From Anaeramoeba flamelloides (Eukaryota > Metamonada > Anaeramoebidae): DNA of 64,000 nt. This document shows positions 40,801 to 51,696 of the stretch, piece after piece (the first letter of the stretch is position 1; the number at the start of each line of letters is the position of its first letter). The DNA is taken from NCBI GenBank assembly GCA_027625915.1, contig JANTQA010000040.1, positions 1,178,001-1,242,000 of the forward strand. The letters are read 5' to 3'. The translations under genes and the position numbers were made by a program. The notes beneath the pieces were generated by a model. It saw nothing but the letters and a program-made list of their open reading frames with translations. It was not told the DNA's origin and did not search any database.

Positions 40801-41514
40801 CGTGATATCATATTGGAAAATTTCTCAAAAAATAATGTTAATTTTGAGAAAATTTTGTTCTCATTCAAAAAAAAACCTTAATTTTCACAATAGTTGAAAA
40901 TTTTATAACAAATCCAATATTAAATTTAAAAAATTCTCAAAGGGTCAAGGTTTTAGCCTTCGGAATAGAGTTTATTGTGTAAATTATGTCATTTGGTTAA
41001 TTATAAGATGCACTGGAACAAGAAAGAAAAAAAAAACTTGGTTTATATTTGGAGACCAACGTTTATCAAAAGATAAAATTGTAAATTTACAGTGAGAAAA
41101 AACTATTACTTCCATAAACCTTTTTCATTAATAATTAAGTTTATTCAGAATAAAAACAAAAATTACAGAACTTCAAATTCATGGTGTTAGTGTATTTATT
41201 GCTGTTAATAATGTCACCTTTATGAAAAGTCTCTAATATTGGGGAAAAGGGTGTTTTTTGGGTAAGAAATTCCAAATAAGCAGATGAGGGTGAATTTTAG
41301 TTTAATTTAACTTGGATATATTTACTTTGGGGATAATAACAAATAGTGTTGAAAATGATGTACTCATCTTAGAAAAATGGCACAGATAAAAAAAAATAGG
41401 GTGATAATTATAGTCATCTCCTAGCTTTTCAAGAATTTTTAAAAAAATGAGTAAAACTGTTGATTTTAATTGACGCTGTAAAATTAAAAAAATACTAACG
41501 AAGAGTTTTCAGCA

Positions 41515-42090
41515 GAGTTTCACCAAGTACCGTCAAGTGCCGAGGTTTTCTTGGGTTTTTCTATTTTATTTGTAAAGTTTTCTAGGTTTTTTTTGGGGCT
41601 TTCTATTTTATTTAAGAGATCTATTGATTTTCTAAATAAATTTAAAACTCAAGAAAACTTAACGAAAATCTATCGATTTTCGGTATAAATTAGAAACTCA
41701 AAAAAGCTGAATGGTACTCTACTGATTCTCCAAATAAACAAAAAACTCAAGAAAACCTAACAAAAGTGTCCTAGGTTTTCTTGGGGTTTTCTGTTTTGTT
41801 TGTAAAATCTACTGATTTTTTTTTTTTTTTTACTTTTTGAAATAAACCGAAAATTTCAAAAAAAATATTTTTATTTCAAAAATTAAAAAAAAACTAATGA
41901 GAGTGTCCGTATGATGCCTATGTTTTCCAGAATTCAAAAGGATGGGGAAAATCTTTGATTTTACTCAATTCTTTTAAATTCTCGAAAACCTAACCGTGTT
42001 TTTTTTTTTTTTACTTTTTGAAATAAACTGAAAATTTATAAAAATTTTCAGTTTATTCCAAAAATTAAAAAAAATCTAACCGAAAAATCA
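41515..42090. repeat. Array of hairpin modules (family H)
   Basis: Begins with GTACCGTCAAGTGCC and contains several inverted repeats in series: GGTTTTCTTGGG with TTTTCTATTTTATTTG-like arms answered by AAACTCAAGAAAACCTAA; a TTTACTTTTTGAAATAAAC hairpin answered by TTTCAAAAATTAAAAA; and a TTTTCCAGAATTCAAAAG half answered by CTTTTAAATTCTCGAAAA. A second TTTACTTTTTGAAATAAAC hairpin follows. It uses the same stem types as the arrays at 49235 and 60360. Confidence 0.65.
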
Positions 42091-43229
42091 AAAAAAAAAA
42101 AATATTTGTTTCAATTTAAATTGATAAATTATTAATAATAGTGAAAATAATTGATTTCCCCTTTTGAAAGATATTTATTAAATTTATAATACTTTTGAAA
42201 TGTGATAAAATGGTCTCTTAACTTTTAAGATAAAATTTTATTCAAACTTTTCCAATTAAAATTTGAACAAAATAGTAAGAGGATATGTTAATTTTTGATT
42301 TTTCAACTTAAATGGCTAAATATTTTTCAAAATAAATTTTGATCCAAAATTTCTTTTTAATCAAAAATGTTTATTATAAAGGAAGTTGTTAAAAGGGTAA
42401 AAATACCCCAATGTTTAATTGTTTTTTGAAAATTTTTTTCCAGGGTGACAAGGGGTGTTGTAAGAACAGGGAACAGGTATTTTTGCTCTTTTTTTATGAG
42501 TGAAAAATTTCATTTTCATTTTCCAATTTTAAATAGAGATCACAAATTAGAACGGGCCACTTTGAAAAAATCTTTAGAATAGAAGCTAAAAAAAATGAAG
42601 TTGACTTTTTTTACCATTTTTGAACAAATATGGGTGATTGGGGGTGGGTTAAATAATCTTAAAAAAAAATAACTAAAATCCTATTTAACAAATAAATATG
42701 GTCAAAAGAACCTTAATTCTCAGAAAACATTTTTACAATTGGAGATGTCATATTGCCAGAAAAGCTAAACACATGGAACTCAAAAAAAAAATTCAAAAAA
42801 AATCTAAATTTTGTTTTTTGGAACACACTGGCAAATAAGTATTATTACACATAAAAATTTTGAAAAAAGTTTACAACTGTATTATATATTAAGGAAATTG
42901 AAAAACAAATGAAATTTTTCAGTGATATTTTTTTTCTTTTTTAATTGTAAAATTTTCGAAATTTTTGTTTTTACTTAGTATAGAGATTATATTAATATAT
43001 CATTTATAAGGTCTAAAAAGTATCTTATTTTTTCAATTTCAAAATTAAAATAAAAATTTCTCTCAAAAGATATCATTAAATTAAATATAAATATTTATTT
43101 TTTACTGTTTTTTGGAATATTTTTTATCATTTTATTTTTTTTTCATGTTTAAGTTTTAATGTATTCTTCCTGTTTTTTCTATAAATTTTTATCATATATA
43201 TTGTTTTTTCTTACTGGATGTATAATCTA

Positions 43230-43427
43230 TAGTCAGTTTCACTTTTAAGGCACAAACTTTCAACAAAATTTAAGGCACAAAAAAAATCTCAAATTAAGGC
43301 ACAAAATTCAAATTCTAGTAAAAATAAATTGTAAAAAAAAAAAACTCCTCATTTTTTGCCTTAGTTTGGGATTTTTTTGTGCTTTAAATTTAGTTGAAAG
43401 TTTGAACCTTAAAAGTGAAACTGGCTG
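43230..43427. mobile_element. TA-flanked mariner-like MITE, copy 3
   Basis: The left end TAGTCAGTTTCACTTTTAAG and the right end CTTAAAAGTGAAACTGGCTG are inverses, flanked by TA at 43228-43229 and 43428-43429. Inner arms repeat GGCACAAA and AAATCTCAAATTAAGGCAC blocks shared with the other two copies. Confidence 0.75.
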
Positions 43428-43639
43428 TAAACTTTATTCATTGTAACTAATTTCAAAAAAAAAAAAAATACACAAAAAATAGGGTTTTTTTTCAAAGGTA
43501 GGGAATTTTGAAAAAGCTGGGTATTTGAATCTTATTTATTTTAATAGATATCATTTCTAAATTATAGAAAATTATCATAACTTTGAAAAAAAATATGTAT
43601 ACCAAGATGTATAAATGAAATCCATTCTGTAGTTTTGGT

Positions 43640-43995
43640 TAACTTTAATTTTCCCTTGTAGTGAATTATTAAGTGAAAGCGGTATTGCAAAGAAAAAGCA
43701 AAACCAAATTAATAAATACAAAATAAATGATTAATAACTAAATCGATGATATACCGCAATAATAGAATTTTTATTACTATCTTTTAGTATGGGTTTTTCC
43801 ATAAATGATCAACTATTATTAGAATTTTTTTGAAAAAATTAACTATTTTTGATATCTCCAAAACCAACTGGTCAATTCGGATTCTAATAATAAAGTAGAT
43901 CTAAATTATTGATTTTGTTTTGATATATAATAATATAATGAAACTTTAAAGTTAATTTATTTCTTCTTTTCCTAGTATTTGAAATTTAAATGGGG
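43640..43995. mobile_element. Decayed copy of the family G MITE
   Basis: The core follows the 39641 copy: GAATAAATAA-like text, ACTATCTTTTAGTATGGG, TTTTTCCATAAATGATCAAC, GATATCTCCAAAACCA and TTAATTTATTTCTTCTTTT. Termini are no longer recognisable. Confidence 0.5.
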
Positions 43996-45414
43996 AAAAA
44001 ATATCATCTCCGTTTTGTTATAAACCCCATTTCAAAATAATCGGCCCATTAAAAATCAAATTTTGAAAATAAATATTCTTTAAAATTCAGTTATATAAAA
44101 TAATTAAAAAAATTTCTATTTTAATATTCAGTTTTATACACTAGAAATATTTGTTTATTCATCTAAAAATAAAATAAAAAAAAGCAAAATAAAAATAAAA
44201 AAAAATTTGACCATTTATTATGAAATTTAGTTTACATTTCTACAAAGCTGTCATTTAGGTTTTTTTATTTCACAGAATAGTATTCCAAAATATGTCATAA
44301 AACAATAAACACTGTTCCTCAATTTTACTCTAGCAGTATTATTTCTTTAAAATTATTTTGTAAAAAAAATCGGAAAATGTTGTGAACATTTTGTCACATC
44401 TAATATTCACAAACCAGTAATTGATTTTTAATTTTTCAAGTCCAATTATATTTTCAAGAAATAATTGGGTGTCAACTTTTTTCTGAACAACCTTTTTTCA
44501 GCAATATCAATTTCCTTGTTCTTCCATTCTTTTTAGAATTATATTTTGTAGTTTTTTTAGATCAATATTTAGATCTTTTTAAAGCTTTTTCGAACATTAT
44601 AAAATAAATACGTATTTAAATGCAAAAACTAATCACAAGAAAAAACAATTTTCATTTTAGAGTGTTATTTGAAAGAATTCAGCTTTCGTCTCCACAATAT
44701 CAAAATTTCCCAAGATATAAAACTCAACTGAGAAAGTATTCCATAACTATTCTAATTAGAAAGTTATAAATTCAAATATTAATCTGATTTGATATTCTTT
44801 GACATTTTTAGAAAGCTTTTTAAATTTACAACAGCTGATCGAGGTTTTATCAAAACCATTTGGATCCCCTACTGCTACATCATCTAAAACATTTTGAACA
44901 ATAAGAAAAGCATCTCAATTTTACTTTATTTACTTTTCAGGTTTATTTACTTGACAAGATCTTCAACGTAATTCAATTTTTATAGTAGGAATTTGTTACA
45001 CTTTTCCCAAAACTAATTAAATTACGTCACTCAGATTTCAAGGAAATCTTACTTTAAATTTTTGGAATCGATTTTAAATTGAATATTTTTTGATTCTTGT
45101 TCCTAACTTAGTCTTCAAATTAGATCTCAAAAGTAAATCACATTTTTCCTCAAAAGGGTTTATTGTTTCTACAAAAGTCATTTTTTTTTCATTAATATTC
45201 TGTTTGGTATGTTTTTTTTAAATTAGTTTCTTGTTTTTTGATCCAAATTTTGATGTTGATTACCCTTTTGGTGGTTACACATTAAAAATATATTTGTTGT
45301 TTCCAAGGCAATTTGCTTATTGAAAACTTATTATTAAACTTTTTTTTTTTTCCACTATCTGAAAATTTTTCTTTTTTTGTTTTTACATTACACTAGAAAG
45401 CATTACAAATTATC

Positions 45415-47575
45415 ATGGAAATTCTTGGAAATGAAAACTGTTGGGCTGTTAAACAACTTTTAGTTATAGCTAAATATCTCGAAATTGAAGTTACCGCTGG
45501 CAATCTTGAAAAAGACGTAAATATACCAAACTTTTTTTCTTTTTATTTTCTTTCTTTTTGCTTTATTTGCTTTTTTTTTATTTATCAAACTTAAAAAAAG
45601 AAAACAAAAACAAAAATCTAAATTTCTATTTTTCTCCAAAAAAACCTCTTCAAAAACCAACTTAACACAACTCCCATAACATTATAACTCTACCAAAGGA
45701 TGAAGTCTTTGGAAACTGGCCAGTCTTAAAAACAAAAGATGCTGAAATAATTGGAATCAGCGCCATCTCAAAATATCTCTGTGAACAAACAGAAAAAGAT
45801 CTCTTAAAAGGAAAATGTAGCTGTATGTATTCCTGGATGGATTTAGCAGGAAAGATCTCCAATACCCTTGGTTTTTGGGTTGGTGTTGCTAACGGAAAAA
45901 ATTCCTTTGTCCAACCAATCATCCAGCAAAGCAAAAAAGATATTGCTTTAATTTTTACCAATTTAAACAATTATCTTTTAGACAAAACCTTTTTAATTGG
46001 CGAATCCATCACACTTGCTGATGTTGTCATTGCAGGTGCACTTATCCCAGCTTTTGAAAAAGTCTTATTCCCACAATTTGTGAAAAAATTTGGAAATGTT
46101 TTACGTTGGTTTAACACTTTTGTTCATCAAGAAAAAGTTGTTTCTGTTTATGGTTCTATTGAATTATGTAAAGCTGAATTCAAACCACAAAGAAAGAAAA
46201 AACAAGTAAGCATTCCTCTTTTATGCTTTTTTTTTATTTCTTGTTAAACTTTTTTATTTTTGTATTTATTGTGAATACTGTTTGATTCATACAATAAATA
46301 GTTTTTTTTTTTCTTCAAAAAAAAAACAAAAACTCAAAAAAATACGAATTTTGGGTTATATTTTTACATTTAATTGATTTTACAATGATGAACCGATTTT
46401 TTCAATCAGTTATCCCTAACTGAAGGCATTCTGTGATGATTTAATCAAACTACAGTCTCTGAGTCAATACAATTAAATTAAAAATTTGTTTTTTTTATAA
46501 TATTTTTTGATTCTTATTTCTCTTGTTATTTGTCCTTTTTTTGATTGGATAAATAATTTTATAAAAATTTGTAAAAAACTAATTGTTTTTTTTTTTCTTT
46601 CTATTAACCTTTTTTTAATTTCGTTATAATCAAATTAGCCAAAAAAACAACAAAAGCAACAACCAAAAAAAAAACAACAACCAAAAAAAAAACAAGCAAG
46701 AAAAGTCAACCCATTAGACCAATTACCAAAATCTTCAATGGAATTAGACGAATGGAAAAGACAATACTCTAACACTAAAACAAGAGAAGAAGCTATTCCA
46801 TGGCTATGGAAAAATTTAGACAAAGAAGGATACTCTCTTTATATTTCACATTATAAATATCCAGAAGAAAATGAACAAGCATTTGTTGCTTGTAATCTTG
46901 CCTCTGGATTTATGCAAAGGTAATTATCCCAAAATTAATCTTTATTTCTTTGATTTTCACTCCTACGCTTCTACGCTTCTATAGTTCAACACCTTTAAGA
47001 AAGTGTTTCAAAAAAATACTTATTCTTTTGAAATTATAATCTAAATTATTTTTGATTTTACAATGATGAACCGATTTTTTCAATCAGTTATCCCTAACTG
47101 AAGGCATTCTGTGATGATTTAATCAAACTACAGTCTCTGAGAACTATCAAATAATTTTAAATCTGGTTATTTTTTAAAAAAATAATATTTTTTTGATTTA
47201 TTTTCAAAGTCGAGTTTTCTTTTAAAAAACAATCTTTCAATGTTTATTAATTAATGTTTTTTTTTTTATTTTTTTAATCTCTAATTGGGAATTTTTCTAA
47301 TATTTACCTTAAATAGACTTGAACCTCTCCGTAAATATGGATTTGGAAGTCTCTGTATCCTTGGAGAAAACAATAATCATACCATTGCTGGTGCTTGGAT
47401 CTTCCGTGGACAAGGTGTTCCATTCGAAATGTCAAACTGTGACGATTTTGAAGTACATGACTTTGTTAAATGTGATCTTGACAATGCTGAAGATAAAGAA
47501 TATTTCGAAGATCTCCTTGCTGCTGACGGTAAACTTAAAGGGCAAAAATATGTTGACTGGAAATGTTTCAAATAA
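45415..47575 (+). CDS. EEF1G: Elongation factor 1B gamma (eEF1B-gamma)
   Basis: Four exons in frame: 45415-45516, 45699-46205, 46639-46919 and 47317-47575, 382 residues. Exons 1-2 are the GST-like N-terminal half: NCWAVKQLLVIAKYLEIEV, ISKYLCEQ, then DKTFLIGESITLADVVIAG, which matches the GST C-domain signature. A short linker of Lys/Gln/Pro repeats replaces the longer Lys-rich linker of animal proteins, so the protein is shorter than human (437). Exons 3-4 form the conserved EF1G C-domain: PLDQLPKSSMELDEWKRQYS, IPWLWKNLDKEGYSLYISHY, ACNLASGFMQR, AGAWIFRGQGVPFEM, and a terminal YVDWKCFK. It is a structural subunit of the complex that recharges eEF1A with GTP in the cytosol. Intron 1 ends CCAAAG rather than a T-rich AG, so its acceptor is the least certain join. 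Introns 2 and 3 each host a box C/D snoRNA. Confidence 0.93.
46380..46467 (+). ncRNA. Intronic box C/D snoRNA, copy 1 (yeast snR38-type guide)
   Basis: In intron 2 of the eEF1B-gamma gene. Box C ATGATGA is at 46385-46391, D' CTGA at 46420-46423, C' GTGATGA at 46433-46439 and D CTGA at 46459-46462. The stretch before D' contains CAGTTATCCCT, complementary to AGGGATAACTG of large-subunit rRNA domain V. Five nucleotides upstream of D' pairs the guanosine equivalent to yeast 25S G2815, the snR38 target. Flanks ATTTAATTG and CAATTAAAT form an external stem. The guide before box D has no target I recognise. The core is identical to the copy in intron 3. Confidence 0.9.
47058..47145 (+). ncRNA. Intronic box C/D snoRNA, copy 2 (identical to copy 1)
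   Basis: In intron 3 of the same gene. Box C is at 47063-47069, D' at 47098-47101, C' at 47111-47117 and D at 47137-47140. Ninety bases (47052-47141) are identical to 46374-46463, including both guide regions. The external stem differs in sequence from copy 1 (AAATTATTTTTGA against TCAAATAATTT) but still pairs, so the stem seems maintained independently of sequence. Confidence 0.9.
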
Positions 47576-47899
47576 ATGTTTTAATTATTCTTAATTATGT
47601 TGACTAATATTTTTTTTTTTTTCGTTTTTGATTTTTAGAAATTTCTACTTATAAAATCTAACAATCTAAATAAAAAAAAAATGATACTTTTCGATTTGAA
47701 AAAAAAGTTTTCTTGCCAGCCTTTTTCATATTTTAATTTGTTTTTTTTTTGTTTATGTTGTTACTTATTCATTACAATTTATTTTGCATTTTTTGTAGAA
47801 TTTGAAAGAGAGTATTTGAAATTATGGGATCATGTTTTCGTTAAAACAGGGAAACAGATTAAATAATGTTCTTGGTGATTGAGTAATTTTAAATTTTGT

Positions 47900-48960
47900 A
47901 TTTGCAAAATATCAAAAAATTCTGTTCAACGAAGGAACCCAAAAAAGAATTTTTTTTTTGGATCAATTTTTTTTTTCGTTTTTTTAAGAAAAAGAAAATA
48001 TTTTACATTTATTTTATTTCTCAGATTATTAAAAATTTTTAACTTGTTTATTACCATTTTGATCATTATTATTCAATAACAAGTCTTTTTTGCCAAGAAT
48101 ATTAATATAAAGATTTTTTTTCTTTTTTTGAGATAATTCTTATTAATTAACCAAAACAATATAATGATGTATTTAACTGATTGAAAAATAATTGTATTTA
48201 TTTAAGAAAGATAGTTATAATCATTAAACTTTTAAAGTAATTTAAAAAATTTACCAAGAAATTGTGTTTTTGTTTTAAGATGAAAGTCGATCTTTCAAAA
48301 AAAAAGTTTTCTTGAAGATATTTGAGAATTAATTAATTTTATCCACAAAATTCAAAATCATTTTTTTTCTGCCAAAAATGATTTAAATTGTTATAAGGAT
48401 TCTTCTGAATAAGACTAAACAATTTGTGAAAAAAATTTTTCAAAATTGAAAATTTTTTTGTGATTTTTTTTTCATTTTTAGAAAACAAGAAAACAACTTT
48501 TTTACAAGCTTGAAAGAATAAAAAAAATTGCTTAATAGATCATATGAATCACATTGAAAAACTTTAGCCAAATATTTATTAAATACTAATTTATTAAATC
48601 TTCTCACCTCAAAAGTTTTATTGGCTGGTATTTGTCTTGAACTTTAATTATTAAAAATAATCATAAAATTAAAAAATTTATTTCAAAAATCAATATTTTA
48701 TAACATAAAAGGAAAAATATATTTCCCCATTTTCAAGAATTCGATTAATATTTATTAAAAATAAAAGATAATTTTTTTTTGTTTTATATCAGAAACAAAT
48801 AAATTTTGGATTTCAAAAATGGAGAATAAAAATTAATAAATTGTTTAGATGAGTTGACTCATACATTTCAACAGAAAAAACTCGAATCATAAAAAAAAAA
48901 AAATTATTGGCAATGACTAGGTTTCATTTCAAATTTAAAAAATACTACTCCTTTAATTTT
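47900..48960 (+). repeat. Dispersed repeat family A, free-standing copy
   Basis: Collinear with 596-1735: GAACCCAAAAAAGAATTTT, TTTATTACCATTTTGATCAT, GAGATAATTCTTAT, TTAATTTTATCC, AAATTGTTATAAGG, ACAACTTTTTTACAAGCTTG, TTGGATTTCAAAAA and GTTGACTCAT. The presence of this free copy shows that the segment nested in family B at 596-1735 is a unit of its own. Confidence 0.65.
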
Positions 48961-48984
48961 CTATAAACAGGAAGAAAAAATCTT

Positions 48985-50612
48985 TGAGTAAAATTTATTA
49001 TCAAATTAAAAAAATTTTAATGTAACTTATTTTCAAAATGAAATAAATATCAGATTATTATAACACTGAATTTACTTTTAATGCAATTTTCCGAAATGAA
49101 AATATTGTTTTTTAAAAAGTTAGTTCCATTTTCCTGATTTTTGTAAAGTTCCAAATCCAACAAATTTTTGAATTTATTTCAAAAAAAAATTTTTTTTGTT
49201 TTTTATTTTTATTTTTGAAGGGAGGAAATTAATTTCGTCTTACAGCCGTTAGGTTTTTTTTAATTTAAGAAATAAACTGAAAATTTATTTAATTTTCAGT
49301 TTATCTCTTAAATTAAAAAAAATCGCCGTTAGCTTTTCCAGAATTTAAAAGAATGGAGAAAAAATCTTTGATTTTACTCAATTCTTTTGAATTCTGGAAA
49401 AGCTAGGTACTTGACGGCACTTTTCCTAATTTCTAAATTTTTGTTTAGAAATTTTAATAAAGAATCATAATTATCTTTTTCATTAACTAATGACAAGATG
49501 AATAATGAATCTTTAAATCGAATATAATCAAAGATATTATTCTTATTATTTTTGTTAATTTGAAAAAAAGTTTTTTAATCCAAATTGTTCGATTTTTTTC
49601 ATAGGATGGGGAAAAAAAATATTTTTGTTTGAAGTAGAAAGAAATCTTATTATCTACAAAGAGAGCGTAGTACAAACAATACAGCTTAAAAATATATTGA
49701 TAATGAAACGACTGAATTATAAAATAACTAAATATAAAATCTAGATTATTTCAAAAAAAAACCATAATAATTATTTTAAACTTGAAAAAAAAAATTTTTT
49801 TTGTTTCAAAGAACAGTTCAAATACATTTTTTCTTTATATTGAATAAAAAATACGAGAAAAATAACCAAAAAAATCATTAAAATTTCTCTTATTTTTTTT
49901 AAACTTACACAATTCAACTTAGAACGAAAAGAAATACCTTTTAATTTAATTATTTTGAATCAATAATGAATCACCCAGATTTTAAAATTTCTAGTATGCT
50001 AATAATAACCAAAATATTAAAAATATTATAAGGTTTTAAAATAATTTCTCAATTTTTAAAAGATTTTCTTACCAATAAAATTTACCTTTTGAATAATTTT
50101 AATCTAACTAAAAAAATGAATAGAAATTATCAAATACTGATTTTAATGAAAACAGTTCCTTGTTTATATTCTGGATATTTAACATAGAATATTGTCTATT
50201 CTTTTAAATTTCAAGAAATTTAATAAAGATTTGTAATCCAATAAAACATTAATTATATCAAATTAGCAAGGATTTAAGATTTTATTCCCTTTTATAATAT
50301 TTTTCAAATAAAATTTAAAAGTACAAGGTTATTTGTTATACAGACTCATATAAAGGACTAAGAGCGAGATTACGGAAAATAAAAATTTTTTGAAAGGATT
50401 ATTCTTTTTCTAGTTTGATCCAAAAATACAACAAAATGTTTATATCTTATTTACTGAAAATATAATTGGGAAAAATGAACTCTTTTTATAAAATGATCAC
50501 TCATCTCTTTAAAGTTAATAAATAAAATTCTATATTGTGATTTAATTGTATCCTTGTGTAAATAATTAACCAATTACTTTTGGGGAAAAAAATAAATAAG
50601 ACTAATTAGTAC
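48985..50612 (+). repeat. Dispersed repeat family C, copy carrying hairpin modules
   Basis: TTTACTTTTAATGCAATTTT, AAAAAGTTAGTTCCATTTT, TTGTAAAGTTCCAAATCCA, later TTTCAAAGAACAGTTCAAAT, AAATTCAACTT-like text, TTATTTTGAATCAATAATGA and CTTTAAAGTTAATAAAT follow the order of 38870-40800. The hairpin pair at 49235-49410 interrupts it. The right edge abuts the TTAA foldback. Confidence 0.6.
49235..49410. repeat. Two hairpin modules (family H) inside repeat C
   Basis: Hairpin 1 (about 49244-49323): GTTAGGTTTTTTTTAATTTA with a long, nearly perfect inverse ending TTAAATTAAAAAAAATCG. Hairpin 2 (about 49328-49405): GTTAGCTTTTCCAGAATTTA answered by AATTCTGGAAAAGCTAGG. The right spacer is GTACTTGACGGCACT. 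These are the cleanest single examples of the two stem classes that alternate in the 60.3 kb array. Confidence 0.75.
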
Positions 50613-50613
50613 C

Positions 50614-51176
50614 TTAAGGTTTACAATCCCTGGAATTTGAAAAAAAGATTATCTTGTGTAGGGTGTAGTGGATTGTTAATTTGGCTCTTATCTGATCGAT
50701 CTTGTGCTTGGTATGGGTTTTAAGAGTGGGCCAAAATATCAAATTTTTATCAATTTATTTTTTTTTTTTCCAAAATCATAATCGAAGACTGTAAGATTAA
50801 TAGATTGGTAGATCTTTAAGAATAAATTTTGATTTTTTGGGTTGTAGTAAAGAATCTTGATTGACTTTTTTGTCAATTAACTAAATGTAAAAAATTTTGT
50901 TTTTAAAAGCGCCCAATAAAACGAAACTTAATTTAACAATTTCAATCAACAGTCCACAAAGCACATTTTTTAAATCTTACCTCGCGATATATTAGTCTTA
51001 CAGTCTTTGATTATGATTTTGGAAAAAAAAAAAATAAATTGATAAAAATTTGATATTTTGGCCCACTCTTAAAACCCATACCAAGCACAAGATCGATCAG
51101 ATAAGAGCCAAATTAACAAATCAATACACCCTACACAAGATAATCTTTTTTCAAATTTCAGGGATGTAAACCTTAA
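50614..51176. mobile_element. TTAA-flanked foldback element with arms near 180 bp
   Basis: Left TTAA at 50614-50617, right TTAA at 51173-51176. The left arm, GGTTTACAATCCCTGG through CTTATCTGATCGATCTTGTG and GTATGGGTTTTAAGAGTGGG to AATCATAATCGAAGACTGTA, returns almost perfectly in reverse complement from 51172 back to about 50990. Only a few mismatches are visible, so the element is young. The loop is about 190 bp and non-coding. TTAA duplications are typical of piggyBac- and Kolobok-type transposases; no transposase is present, so the exact superfamily is open. Confidence 0.8.
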
Positions 51177-51370
51177 GATATTATTATCTTTGGAATTTTT
51201 TTCTTCTTTTTCGGAGTTTATTGATCAACAATTCTCTCATTTCATTTTTTAAATATTCTTTTAATATTAAGATTATTTGTGGTTTTAGGTTATTGGAAAT
51301 TCATTGAAATAAATAATATCAGAAATTTAAAAGTTCCAAAAAGATTTTAAAATTTTTCATATCATTTTTA

Positions 51371-51696
51371 TTTGCGAAAAATGTGATTTTTTCCCTAAAT
51401 GTGATATCTTTTCAGGGTATGCCCAGACAGGACAGGAAACTTGAAAATATATTCAAAGTTTTAAATAACAACAAATTTTATTCAACAAACCAGTCGAGAT
51501 GTTTGGGTTGGTTGGAATTTGAAAAAAGTATTATAGGTTTACTTTTGACGTTTCTAAAAAGATCACTTCCTTTCTTTTTTATTTTCAATAGACTTTTCGC
51601 AAAGAAATCAAAAATATATTACTTTCAAATTTCCTAGCTCTTGTTGGAGACCCAAAAAAGTTTCACAGTTAAGGGAAAAATCACATTTTTCTCAAA
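51371..51696. mobile_element. Inverted-repeat element (family E), copy 1
   Basis: Ends TTTGCGAAAAATGTGATTTT and the inverse AAAATCACATTTTTCTCAAA extend over about 30 bp, with possible TA flanks. The inside (CTTGAAAATATATTCAAAG, TTAAATAACAACAAATTTTA, TGTTTGGGTTGGTTGGAATT) is about 80 percent like 53340-53600. It holds an open frame of 84 codons whose translation is partly shared with copy 2 but shifts frame near the end. I treat it as a DNA transposon derivative, not a host gene. Confidence 0.65.

Larger units (their letters stand above)
38520..45414. other. Large intergenic region, mostly dispersed repeats
   Basis: Nearly 7 kb between divergent RCC1/BTB and eEF1B-gamma genes with no supported ORF or RNA gene. 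It is occupied by a family C copy interrupted by a family G MITE (38870-40800), hairpin modules (41515-42090), a TA MITE (43230-43427) and a decayed family G copy (43640-43995). The segments 42100-43200 and 44000-45400 show nothing I can name. Confidence 0.6.

Noticed and set aside
47681-48079. Two small plus-strand ORFs after eEF1B-gamma
   Set aside because: Phe/Leu/Lys-rich; the second lies in repeat A, and neither has homology.
51383-51637. 84-codon ORF KLENIFKVLNNNKFYSTN as a host gene
   Set aside because: It lies between terminal inverted repeats, and the related copy at 53340 has a stop before it and a frame change after it, so it is part of a transposon-derived element.
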